Positions 17,735 to 25,909 of a stretch of 64,000 bases of DNA are shown here, in pieces. The stretch covers positions 1,302,001-1,366,000 of the forward strand of contig NZ_JAEUAO010000001.1 in assembly GCF_019511375.1 (NCBI RefSeq), given 5' to 3'. A program made the translations under genes and the position numbers. Source of the DNA: Rhizobium herbae (GTDB lineage Bacteria > Pseudomonadota > Alphaproteobacteria > Rhizobiales > Rhizobiaceae). The notes beneath the pieces were generated by a model. It saw nothing but the letters and a program-made list of their open reading frames with translations. It was not told the origin of the DNA and made no database searches. How positions within the stretch are numbered: position 1 is the first letter of the stretch; each line of letters begins with the position of its first letter.

Positions 17735-19168
17735 TCACCCCGCATCGGGCCAGTGCACCGTCTTCACCTCGAGGAAATCCTCAAGGCCGAACACGCCGCC
17801 TTCGCGGCCGTTGCCCGACTGCTTGTAGCCGCCGAAGGGACTGCCGTAGCGATGCGGGCCGCCATTGATGTGGACCATGCCGGCGCGAAGCCGCGCGGCA
17901 ACGCGCTCGGCACGTTTGGCATCGCCGGTCTGGACATAGGCGGCAAGACCATAGCTCGTGTCGTTGGCGATTTCGATCGCCTCTTCTTCCGTTTCGAACG
18001 GCATGATGGCAAGCACCGGGCCGAACACCTCTTCGCGGGCGATCCGCATCCTGTTGTTGACGTCGGCAAAGATCGTCGGCTTGACGAAATAGCCTTGCTT
18101 GAACCCCTGCGGCTTGCCGGCGCCGCCTACCAGAAGCCGGGCGCCTTCGGAAATGCCCGCCTCGATCAACGCCTGTACCCGGCTGAACTGGATATCGCTG
18201 ACCAATGGGCCGATATGGCTGCCCTCTTCCGTCGGATTGCCGACCTTGACCTGTTTGCCGACCCGAGTGGCGATCTCGACGACCTTGTCGTAGACGGATT
18301 TCTGCGCCAGAAGCCGCGTCGGCGCGTCGCAGGACTGGCCGGAATTGTTGAAGCATTCCAGGACGCTGGCAGTAACGCGTTCTTCCAGGTCGGCATCTTC
18401 GAAGACGATGTTCGGCGACTTGCCGCCGAGCTCCAGCGTGACGCGCTTGACGGTATCGGCCGCATCCTTGCTGACGGCGATGCCCGCGCGGGTCGAGCCG
18501 GTGAACGACATCATGTCAACGTCCTTGTGCCGGGAAAGGGCCGCACCCACATTCGGCCCATCGCCGTTGACGAGGTTGAATACACCGGCCGGGAAGCCGG
18601 CCTCGTGCACCATTTCAGCGTAAAGGAGCGCATTCAGCGGCGTGAATTCACTCGGTTTCAGGACGCAGGTCGAGCCCGTGGCGAGCGCCGGGACGACCTT
18701 CAGCGCGATCTGGTTGATCGGCCAGTTCCACGGCGTGATCAGGCCGCAGACACCGATCGGCTCGCGCAACAACACATCGCCATTCGCCAGCACCTTGCGC
18801 ATATGCAGGCGCTTCAGGGCATCGATGAAGCCCTGAAGATGACCGACGCCCACATCGGCCTGCTGCTCGCGGCTCATCGTCGCCGGAGCACCCAGTTCCA
18901 TGGTGATGGTCTGCGCCATTTCGTCGTAGCGGCGCTTGTAGATAGAAAGCAGCTTTTCCAGAAGCGCCAGTCGTTGTTGGACGCTGGTGCGGCTATAGCT
19001 GACGAAGGCCTTCCTGGCAGCCGCAACGGCGCGGTCGATATCGGCCGCCGCGCCCATAGAGATCACGGCGACCGGCTTTTCCGTTGCCGGATTGAGCACC
19101 TTGAGATCATTCGGCGTGATCGGGTCTACCCATTCGCCGTTGATGTAGAACTTGCGTTTGTCGAGCAT
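17735..19168 (-). CDS. Aldehyde dehydrogenase family protein
   Basis: 477 residues, NAD(P)-dependent aldehyde dehydrogenase. The general base Glu is in VTLELGGKSPN and the catalytic Cys in FNNSGQSCDAPTR. ATG 19168 is preceded by GGGAGGGAGCGACAC and starts the fold (MLDKRKFYINGEWVDP). The gene begins inside the 3' end of the MBL hydrolase gene, overlapping it by 62 bases, which suggests coupling. Near agmatinase, C-N hydrolase and aminotransferase genes it could oxidise an aminoaldehyde; substrate is not determined. Confidence 0.9.
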   Translation of the reverse strand: MLDKRKFYINGEWVDPITPNDLKVLNPATEKPVAVISMGAAADIDRAVAAARKAFVSYSRTSVQQRLALLEKLLSIYKRRYDEMAQTITMELGAPATMSREQQADVGVGHLQGFIDALKRLHMRKVLANGDVLLREPIGVCGLITPWNWPINQIALKVVPALATGSTCVLKPSEFTPLNALLYAEMVHEAGFPAGVFNLVNGDGPNVGAALSRHKDVDMMSFTGSTRAGIAVSKDAADTVKRVTLELGGKSPNIVFEDADLEERVTASVLECFNNSGQSCDAPTRLLAQKSVYDKVVEIATRVGKQVKVGNPTEEGSHIGPLVSDIQFSRVQALIEAGISEGARLLVGGAGKPQGFKQGYFVKPTIFADVNNRMRIAREEVFGPVLAIMPFETEEEAIEIANDTSYGLAAYVQTGDAKRAERVAARLRAGMVHINGGPHRYGSPFGGYKQSGNGREGGVFGLEDFLEVKTVHWPDAG

Positions 19169-19925
19169 GTGTCGCTCCCTCCCGTCCGATCGTGTTCTGT
19201 TTTTCATGCAGCCAATCGGTGATCAATTGGCGGTAACGTGCGCCGCAAAAGCTTGGAAAATGACCGCCGTGCACGATGCGCACGGGGATCTTCAACAGCC
19301 GCTCCATGGATGTGAGATAGTCAGCGGCATTTGAGTGATAGATGTCCTCGACCAGCGGGCCATCGTAGAGGATGTCGCCGGAGAACAGGATTTCGGTAGC
19401 CTTCTCATAGAGCGCAATGCCACCCGGCGAATGGCCGGGCGTATGAATGACCTCGAAGACCCGGTCTCCCAGATCGATGATGTCGCCGTCATCGAGAATG
19501 CGCGTCGCAGGCGCCTTTTTTACGGCGTAGCAGGTCGAACAATAGGGTTCCGGCGGCAATGCATCGAAAATCTCGTCGGTGACGTAGGGATCGGCGAGCG
19601 TGTTTGCGCGGGTCGGGTTGGCGAGCAGATCGGCCTCGGCGGAATGCACCGCGCGGCATGCGAATTCGTGATGGCAGCCGATATGGTCGAAATGCGTGTG
19701 GCTGGCGACGGCAACGAGATCACGTTCGCTCACGAGCGGCACCCACTGACGCAGGGAAACCACGCCCATGCCGCTATCGACCAGCATGTCGCAATCACGG
19801 CCGCGCACATGCCAGATATTGCACCGGTAGAACTCGCGGATGAACGGCTCGCAGATGGCGGTTACTCCGTCATCGAGACGCTTGACGGCATACCATCTGT
19901 CGGGATCGATGCGTTCCATGCTCAC
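19107..19925 (-). CDS. MBL-fold metallo-hydrolase
   Basis: 272 residues from GTG 19925 (GGGGAGG nine bases before it; an ATG two codons later is possible). It has the metallo-beta-lactamase metal motif SHTHFDHIG, a later ligand in IHTPGHSPGGIA and FSGDILYDGP. Such small proteins hydrolyse thioesters, lactones or similar. The last 20 or so residues are read from the region that also encodes the start of the aldehyde dehydrogenase in another frame, so the natural stop may have been lost and the tail may be non-essential. Confidence 0.85.
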   Translation of the reverse strand: MSMERIDPDRWYAVKRLDDGVTAICEPFIREFYRCNIWHVRGRDCDMLVDSGMGVVSLRQWVPLVSERDLVAVASHTHFDHIGCHHEFACRAVHSAEADLLANPTRANTLADPYVTDEIFDALPPEPYCSTCYAVKKAPATRILDDGDIIDLGDRVFEVIHTPGHSPGGIALYEKATEILFSGDILYDGPLVEDIYHSNAADYLTSMERLLKIPVRIVHGGHFPSFCGARYRQLITDWLHEKQNTIGREGATHARQTQVLHQRRMGRPDHAE

Positions 19926-20057
19926 GTCCAGCCGCCTCCCCGAGCAAGGCTACGACATTGGCGCGATTGACCGCAAGTGGCACGATCTTGCCTTCGGCCA
20001 CCGCTTCAGGAAACAGCTCGCAACCTGCTTGTGATGCGCAGACGCCCTGAAAAACGA

Positions 20058-20089
20058 AAGCCCCTGAACCGGCGTCGATTCAGGGGCTT
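20058..20089 (-). terminator. Rho-independent terminator of the small membrane protein gene
   Basis: An 11-base perfect stem (AAGCCCCTGAA and complement) with a 10-base loop, followed on the minus strand by TTTCGTTTTT. It lies about 35 bases after the stop of the 48-codon gene at 20124-20270, supporting that gene as a real, separately terminated transcript. Confidence 0.8.
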
Positions 20090-20123
20090 CGATCGAGGGC
20101 GGCGAATTCCGCCGCAAAAAAGA

Positions 20124-20270
20124 TCAGATCGCCCCAAGAACGAGCGCGGAGACAAAAAGGAAAGCCGCAGCGAATGCTGCCGCCTGGGCGGCCATGTTCC
20201 AGGAAAACTGTGTTCCCGGGTTGCCGAAGGCGGTTGGGCGATTCTGCATCACCGGTTTCGAACCTTGCAT
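20124..20270 (-). CDS. Small single-pass membrane protein, 48 residues
   Basis: A 48-residue frame with a Gln/Asn/Pro-containing polar head (MQGSKPVMQNRPTAF) and a C-terminal hydrophobic helix (about residues 27-48, Ala/Phe/Leu/Val-rich). ATG 20270 has a canonical GGAGG five bases upstream; an in-frame ATG at 20321 has no comparable site. A strong terminator follows. I do not recognise the family. An overlapping 88-codon frame on the same strand (20080-20346) lacks these signals and is rejected. Confidence 0.7.
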   Translation of the reverse strand: MQGSKPVMQNRPTAFGNPGTQFSWNMAAQAAAFAAAFLFVSALVLGAI

Positions 20271-20440
20271 CCTGTCCTCCACTTCGAGCCGTTGCAGATA
20301 TTCTGCCGACCATGCCGTCACACCGGCTTTCTCCGATATTTTCCACCGACTTTATAGATATTATTTTCTTTATTTGTCGCCGGAGGGGGAAAAACCGTTC
20401 TCGGGCGCGATCGGCCAGAGGAAGAAACGCCGCAGGCGTC

Positions 20441-21358
20441 TTAATGTTCCCGGCCTTGTTCTCTTTCTCTCACGTGCCTGGACCATTGCTCGCTGAACCA
20501 GGGACTGAGCAACGAAACATCGGGCTGGCTGTGCGGCTTCGTCATCGCACCGGTCTCTTCCATGTAGGTCCATACCTTGAAGGTCGTCAGCTCATGCTTG
20601 CCGAAGGTCTGGATCAGCGGAATGTCGGCGGCGTCACGGCCGCGTGCGACCGGAATACGGCCCATGCGCGGAATATTGTGGCGGGCATCGAACGTGTACC
20701 ATCGGTCCTGAAGATAGACTTCGAACCAGGCATTGAAATCCATCGGCGCGGGATCACCGGCAACACCGATATCACCCATATAGCCGTTGACGTAGCGGGC
20801 CGGCATGTTCATGCAGCGGCAAAGGGTGACGGCGAGATGGGCGTAGTCCCGACAGACTCCTGCCCGCTCCTCATGCGCTTCCATCGCCGTGCGCAAGTGT
20901 GGTGCATAGCCGTAGCTGAAGATCAGTCGGTCATGCACATAGTCGCAGATCGCCTTCACACGTTGCCAACCCGGTTCGATATCCCCGAACAACCGCCAGG
21001 CCAGCGCGCCAAAACGGTCGGTTTCGCAATAACGGCTGGCAGAGAGATAGGGCAGGCAGGCGGAAGGCAGCCTTTCGACCGGTACGGCCTTCGCCTCGAG
21101 ATTGACGCGATCGTGGCGGCCGCTGTCGCTGACAACGGCATCGTAGCTCAACTTCAACCCGCCGGCGGGCACGACCATGCGCATGCAGACATTGCCGTGC
21201 GGATCGACGACCTCGCCGATTTTCACGGGCGGCTCGGCAACCGGTCCCCGCTCGCTGATGATGTCGGACCGCCTGGCACGATCGACGGAAAGATAGGTCA
21301 TCATCGGCGTCGGCTGCTCGCAGCTGATGCCGATCTCGTATCCGAACCGTATGAACAT
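20441..21358 (-). CDS. Transglutaminase-like cysteine peptidase family protein
   Basis: 305 residues. An N-terminal beta-rich domain is followed by a transglutaminase core with Cys169 in AGVCRDYAHLA and an Asp in WYTFDARHN (224). At the usual catalytic His position the sequence reads DFNAWFEVYL, with Asn209 where HAWFEVY-type members have His; His227 in DARHN might substitute. The product could be a peptidase, amidase or non-catalytic. A short hairpin (ACGCC-GCA-GGCGT) right after the stop may terminate transcription. Stands alone. Confidence 0.8.
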   Translation of the reverse strand: MFIRFGYEIGISCEQPTPMMTYLSVDRARRSDIISERGPVAEPPVKIGEVVDPHGNVCMRMVVPAGGLKLSYDAVVSDSGRHDRVNLEAKAVPVERLPSACLPYLSASRYCETDRFGALAWRLFGDIEPGWQRVKAICDYVHDRLIFSYGYAPHLRTAMEAHEERAGVCRDYAHLAVTLCRCMNMPARYVNGYMGDIGVAGDPAPMDFNAWFEVYLQDRWYTFDARHNIPRMGRIPVARGRDAADIPLIQTFGKHELTTFKVWTYMEETGAMTKPHSQPDVSLLSPWFSEQWSRHVREREQGREH

Positions 21359-21724
21359 AGGCTACCTCCCACCATCGGCGGGAACGGATTCCCGCATCAT
21401 TGTTCCGGTTTCAGGCTTGGAAAATGAGAACCCAAGAGAGCTTCCGCTACAGAACGCAACTCGCACGCATGTCTTCATCACCCATCCCGGCGTCTTGAGG
21501 ATCGAGCCTTGAGGATGAGGTGCCTTTACCGCCAACCGGGCGCCGTGCGGGCGTCGCCGCGAGGCAGACAATTACCGCAAATACTAAGCCGATCGCCAAA
21601 CGCTGACAACCTACCGAGGGATGCCGGCGCCGATGTGCAAGCGAAAAGGTTCGCAAGGGATGCCCGAAGGTGTGCGCGGCTAAATCGCGACATCCGACCT
21701 TAAATTTTTGATTTATAAGCAGAT
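21359..21724. other. Intergenic region without a recognised feature
   Basis: 366 bases between the transglutaminase-like gene and the glycerate kinase gene. Short frames exist here but none has a ribosome-binding site or protein-like composition. It must contain the promoter of the transglutaminase-like gene. An AT-rich stretch (TTAAATTTTTGATTTATAAG) lies just downstream of the glycerate kinase stop. Nothing else stands out. Confidence 0.5.
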
Positions 21725-22993
21725 TTAAATGACCAGCATCGCCCTGAAGTCGTTGACGTTCGTTCCTGTCGGACCGGGAACGAACAGGTCGCCGCTAGCA
21801 TGAAAGGCGCTCCACGCATCGTGCCGGGCAAGACAGTCGCGCGGATCGCCACCGGCCGCACGCACCCGCGTCACCGTCCCCGCATCGGCGAAAGCCCCTG
21901 CATTGTCCTCCGAGCCATCGATGCCGTCGGTATCGGCCGCCAGGGCATGGATGCCGTCAACATCCTCGATGTCGAGCGCGAAGGACAACAGAAACTCGCT
22001 GTTGCGTCCGCCCTTGCCATAGGTGTTGCCGGAAATGGTCACCGTCGTTTCGCCGCCGGACAGGATGGCGACAGGTTTCTGGAACGGCCGGTTGCGCAAA
22101 ACCGTTTCGCGCGCGATCGCGGCATGCATGCGGCCGATATCGGCGGCCTCTCCTTCGATGGCGTCTGAAAGGATCACCGCCTCGATGCCCTGCTGCCGGG
22201 CCTTGGCAGCAGCCGCTTCCAGCGAAACACTGGCCGAAGCGATGATATGACGCTGGTGACCGGCAAAGGCCGCGTCGTCCGGCCGAGGCGCTGCGGCTTT
22301 TGATGAATTCAGGTGCTGCATCACAGCCTCGGGCAATTCCATGCGGTAGCGCCCGACGATCGCAAGAGCATCCGCCGGTGTCGACAGATCCGGGATCGTC
22401 GGGCCGGATGCGACAAAGGCCGGATTGTCGCCGGGCACGTCGGAGACGATCAGGCTGACGACCTTGGCGGGTGCCGCAGCAACGGCCAGACGACCGCCCT
22501 TGATGCGCGAGACATGCTTGCGCACGACGTTCATCGCCGAAATCGGCGCGCCGGAAGCGAGGAGAGCGCGATTGACGGCAATTTCGTCCTGAAGCGACAA
22601 GCCGGCGGGCGGCGCCGGCAGCAACGACGAGCCGCCACCGGAAATCAGCGCCACGACGAGGTCATCCGGCGTCAGCCCCTCAACCAGCCGCAGCAATTCG
22701 GCCGAGCCGGCAAGCCCGGCCTCGTCCGGTACCGGATGCGCCGATTGCAGGATGCGGATACGCTCGCAGGCAGCGATCGGCCCGTGCCGGGCCACAACAG
22801 CACCCTCGAGCGGGCCGTCCCACAGGCTTTCGAATGCCGCCGCCATCTGGCTTGCCGCCTTGCCAGCGCCAACGACGATGGTCCGACCTTTGGGCCGCGC
22901 AGGCAAATGGGCGCGGATGGCCGCAAGCGGATCGGCCGCTTCGACGGCAGCCTCGAACAGGCTCGCCAGCAAGGGACGTGGTTCTAGCATCAT
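21725..22993 (-). CDS. Glycerate 2-kinase (GckA/TtuD, DUF4147 family)
   Basis: 422 residues (ATG 22993 or the adjacent ATG 22990). The N-terminal Rossmann-like domain has VVGAGKAASQMA and LISGGGSSLLPAPP, and the C-terminal MOFRL domain has ILSGGETTVTI and DTDGIDGSEDNAGA, the hallmarks of class II glycerate kinases, some earlier annotated as hydroxypyruvate reductase. It would phosphorylate D-glycerate to 2-phosphoglycerate. Six bases after the Dabb gene, it appears to be the last gene of the sugar-oxidation operon and would feed the product into lower glycolysis. Confidence 0.9.
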   Translation of the reverse strand: MMLEPRPLLASLFEAAVEAADPLAAIRAHLPARPKGRTIVVGAGKAASQMAAAFESLWDGPLEGAVVARHGPIAACERIRILQSAHPVPDEAGLAGSAELLRLVEGLTPDDLVVALISGGGSSLLPAPPAGLSLQDEIAVNRALLASGAPISAMNVVRKHVSRIKGGRLAVAAAPAKVVSLIVSDVPGDNPAFVASGPTIPDLSTPADALAIVGRYRMELPEAVMQHLNSSKAAAPRPDDAAFAGHQRHIIASASVSLEAAAAKARQQGIEAVILSDAIEGEAADIGRMHAAIARETVLRNRPFQKPVAILSGGETTVTISGNTYGKGGRNSEFLLSFALDIEDVDGIHALAADTDGIDGSEDNAGAFADAGTVTRVRAAGGDPRDCLARHDAWSAFHASGDLFVPGPTGTNVNDFRAMLVI

Positions 22994-22999
22994 TCAGGA

Positions 23000-23314
23000 T
23001 TATCTCGCGATTTCGAAGTCGTAGACGAAAACGCCATCAACGCCGCCTTCCGTCGCAGCAACGATGCGGGCTCCCGCCTTCTCATGCTCGGGATGGGAAA
23101 GATAGGTGTCGCGCGCAGTCGCATCGGCGAAATCGATGATGAAGCCGCTATTGTAGCCTTTTCCGAGACCCTCCGGGCTGACATTGGGACCGATGTCGAT
23201 GGCGAGATATCCAGGAACAAGCGGCTTCAACGCCGCTATGTCGGCGAGAATCGATACCCTCTCGGCATCCGGTACGCTCGTCTTGAAGCGGATGAAGACA
23301 CAATGGCGGATCAT
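23000..23314 (-). CDS. Dabb (stress-responsive A/B barrel) domain protein
   Basis: 104 residues from ATG 23314 (MIRHCVFIRFK), eight bases after the GMC oxidoreductase stop. The Dabb ferredoxin-like barrel is clear: a starting strand with HCVFIRFK, GPNVSPEGLGKGYNSGF, and HPEHEKAGA near the end. Dabb proteins are small dimers of varied or unknown role, sometimes cyclases or isomerases. Its place in an oxidation operon suggests a small-molecule step, which is inference. Longer in-frame starts lie in the upstream gene. Confidence 0.85.
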   Translation of the reverse strand: MIRHCVFIRFKTSVPDAERVSILADIAALKPLVPGYLAIDIGPNVSPEGLGKGYNSGFIIDFADATARDTYLSHPEHEKAGARIVAATEGGVDGVFVYDFEIAR

Positions 23315-23322
23315 GGTAGCTC

Positions 23323-24978
23323 CTATCGGATCTCGGCGCGTGCCCGCGGTCTGAGGTCGTTGCGTTCGTAGCTGAAAATCGCCGCCGGCAGCGGCTGGCG
23401 GTTGCGGATGATGTCGGATCCCTTTTCGCCCATCATGATCGTCGGGCCGTTGGTATTGCAAGAGGGCACGCGCGGCATGACGGAACTGTCGCAGACACGC
23501 AAGCCTTCAAGGCCATGGACTTTCAGCTCCAGGTCGACGACGGCGTCCGCACCGGTGCCCATCTTGCAGGTGCCGACCGGATGATGGTCGGTCTTGGCGT
23601 TGGCGCAGCCATAGTCGAACAATTCCTCGTCCGTCATCACCTTGGGTCCCGGCAAACGCTCGGCCATGACAAACGGCTTCAGCGCCGCCTGCTGGAGGAT
23701 TTCGCGTGCGATCTTCAATCCCTCGATCGACATCTTCCGGTCATGCGGATCTTCCCAATAGTTCGGATCGATCAACGGAGCCGCCGCCGGGTCGGAAGAG
23801 GATAGCCGCACGGTGCCGCGCGAGCGCGGATGGAGATAGGCGGAGTTCAGCGTGACGCCGGCATTCTTCAGCTTCTCGACGCCCGCCTCGATGCCGGAGC
23901 CGAGACCGAGGTGGAATTGGATATCGGGCGAGCGGGCATTCGGATCGGCATACCAGAAGCCGCCGGTCTCGAAGAGCGAGGAGGCGACCGGGCCGGTGCG
24001 GAACAGCACATATTGCAGGCCCGCCCAGAGCGTGCGGTGCAATTTGGCGACGCCGTCATAGGTGTGGTCGCCGGTGCATTCGGAAATGACGAAGAGATCC
24101 AGATGATCCTGCAGGTTGGAGCCGACCCCCGGCAGATCGTGTTTCACCTCGATACCGACCGAGCGCAGATGATCGGCAGGCCCGATGCCGGACTGTTGCA
24201 GGAGCTTCGGCGAGCCGATGGCGCCGGAGGAAACCAGCACCTCGCGCTCGGCCCGGACAATCTCGGCGCCGCGCGACGTGGCGATCTCGACGCCGACGGC
24301 GCGTCTGCCTTCGAGCACGATCCGGCTCACCCGCGCGCCGAGCCTGACCGTCAGGTTCTTGCGGTTCCTGATCGGCGAGAGATAGGCGAGCGAGGCGGAG
24401 GAGCGGCGGCGATTGCGCTGGGTGAGCTGGTAGAAACCGACGCCGGCCTGTTGCCTGCCATTGAAATCATGATTGTAGGGAATGCCGAGCTCCTGGCCGG
24501 CACGGATATAGGCATCGCAGATCGGCAGGCCGGAGACGGGCATGGAAACCCCGAGCGGCCCGCCATAGGAGTGGTAGTCGTCGGCGAAACGCTGGTTGTC
24601 TTCGGCGCGTTTGTAGTAGGGCAGAACGCTACGGTAGTCCCAGCCGGTGCAGCCGTCCTCGCTCGCCCAAAGATCATAGTCGAGCGCATTGCCGCGCGTA
24701 TAAAGCTGCGCATTGATCGAGGAGCCGCCGCCGATGACCCTGGCCTGCGTATAGCGCAGCACGCGGCCCTTCATGTGCTTCTGCGGCACGGTTTGCCAGC
24801 CCCAGCTTGCCACGCCCTTGGTCATCTTGGCGAAACCGGCCGGCATATGAAATAGCGGGTTCCAGTCGCTACCGCCCGCTTCGAGCAGGAGCACCGTGAC
24901 GTCGGCGTCCTCCGTCAGCCGGTTGGCAAGGACGCAACCGGCCGGACCGCCGCCGGTGATGATGTAATCGTAAGTCAT
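23323..24978 (-). CDS. GMC family FAD-dependent oxidoreductase (choline dehydrogenase-like)
   Basis: 551 residues. FAD-binding [13 protein letters not shown] at the N terminus, the second GMC signature with [18 protein letters not shown], and the C-terminal catalytic region with [10 protein letters not shown] and [11 protein letters not shown]. The family oxidises alcohols, polyols or sugars with FAD. A mosaic repeat separates it from the SDR gene upstream, but spacing and direction suggest it belongs to the same long operon. Second GMC enzyme of that operon. Confidence 0.9.
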   Translation of the reverse strand: MTYDYIITGGGPAGCVLANRLTEDADVTVLLLEAGGSDWNPLFHMPAGFAKMTKGVASWGWQTVPQKHMKGRVLRYTQARVIGGGSSINAQLYTRGNALDYDLWASEDGCTGWDYRSVLPYYKRAEDNQRFADDYHSYGGPLGVSMPVSGLPICDAYIRAGQELGIPYNHDFNGRQQAGVGFYQLTQRNRRRSSASLAYLSPIRNRKNLTVRLGARVSRIVLEGRRAVGVEIATSRGAEIVRAEREVLVSSGAIGSPKLLQQSGIGPADHLRSVGIEVKHDLPGVGSNLQDHLDLFVISECTGDHTYDGVAKLHRTLWAGLQYVLFRTGPVASSLFETGGFWYADPNARSPDIQFHLGLGSGIEAGVEKLKNAGVTLNSAYLHPRSRGTVRLSSSDPAAAPLIDPNYWEDPHDRKMSIEGLKIAREILQQAALKPFVMAERLPGPKVMTDEELFDYGCANAKTDHHPVGTCKMGTGADAVVDLELKVHGLEGLRVCDSSVMPRVPSCNTNGPTIMMGEKGSDIIRNRQPLPAAIFSYERNDLRPRARAEIR

Positions 24979-25014
24979 GTGTCTTCCTCAAATTCACGTC
25001 ATGCCGAGCCAAAA

Positions 25015-25124
25015 CCCCTCATCCGCCCTTCGGGCACCTTCTCCCCGCAAGCGGGGCGAAGGAGAGTGCGGCAAACTCAGTCGTTCCCTCTCCCCGTTTT
25101 CGGGGAGAGGGCTAGGGTGAGGGG
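25015..25124. repeat. Intergenic mosaic palindrome, class 2 (RIME-like), copy 2
   Basis: Reverse-orientation copy of the 9627-9738 element: bounded by CCCCTCATCC and GGGTGAGGGG with hairpins CTTCTCCCCGCAAGCGGGG and CTCTCCCCGTTTTCGGGGAGAG. It also contains GCCCTTCGGGC. It lies between the SDR and the second GMC gene inside the presumed operon, where the hairpins may act as an attenuator or stability element. Confidence 0.85.
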
Positions 25125-25141
25125 CAATCGCCGCCGCACCC

Positions 25142-25909
25142 TCACAACCTTCCGATCGACAGCCCGCCATCGGCATTGATCACCGATCCCGTCGCAAAGC
25201 CGAAACCGCCGCTCGCCAATGCCGCAACGATCGTGCCGATATCCTCCGGCTCGCCCCAGCGCTTCATCGGCACCAGACCGTCATTGATCAGGGCGTCATA
25301 TTTCGCGGAAACGCCGGCGGTCATGGCAGAGCGGATGATACCCGGCCGCACCTCGAAAACGGCGATGCCGGTTTCTGCAAGACGCAGCGCCAACCCTTGC
25401 GAAAAGGCGGCGAGCCCGGCCTTCGTCACGCAGTAGTCCAGCCGCTCGGGCGAACTCATCGTCGCCGAAACGGAGGTAATGTTGATCACCGAGCGTCTCG
25501 CCTCGGAACCGGCGGCCAGCATCGCCTTCACCACGGCCTGGGTGAAGAACACCGTGCCGCGCAGATTGGTGGCGACGATCGCGTCGAAATTCTCCGGCGC
25601 CAGATTAAGAAAATCGCCGCGCACCACCGATGCCATGCCGGCATTGTTGACGAGGCAGGCGATAGGTCCCAGTTGCGCCTGAACGGCATCGACCGTCGCC
25701 TGATGGCTCAGGAGATCGGAAAGGTCGGCCTGCAGGAAAATTGCCTTGGCGCCGAGCGCCAGAAGGTCGTCGAGCACGGTGCCGATCTGATCGGCGTCAC
25801 CGATGCCCGTGATGGCGATGTCGAAACCGCCTTTGGCTAGCGCTTTGGCGATACCGAGGCCGATGCCGCGGCGTCCGCCGGTGACGATGGCAACGGGACG
25901 CTTCGTCAT
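25142..25909 (-). CDS. SDR family oxidoreductase (3-ketoacyl-ACP reductase-like)
   Basis: 255 residues, classical SDR: TGGRRGIGLGIA, NNAG, Ser in NITSVSA, YCVTKAG, PGIIRSAMT and the C-terminal SVINADGGLS. The N terminus prefers NADP(H) by the Arg-Arg after TGG. The start overlaps the stop of the GMC gene by ATGA. In this operon it may reduce or oxidise a keto-sugar made by the GMC enzyme, as keto-sugar reductases often belong to this group. Confidence 0.9.
   Translation of the reverse strand: MTKRPVAIVTGGRRGIGLGIAKALAKGGFDIAITGIGDADQIGTVLDDLLALGAKAIFLQADLSDLLSHQATVDAVQAQLGPIACLVNNAGMASVVRGDFLNLAPENFDAIVATNLRGTVFFTQAVVKAMLAAGSEARRSVINITSVSATMSSPERLDYCVTKAGLAAFSQGLALRLAETGIAVFEVRPGIIRSAMTAGVSAKYDALINDGLVPMKRWGEPEDIGTIVAALASGGFGFATGSVINADGGLSIGRL

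Noticed and set aside
20080-20346. 88-codon frame overlapping the 48-codon membrane-protein gene
   Set aside because: It lacks a ribosome-binding site and runs through the terminator loop region; the shorter gene has better signals.
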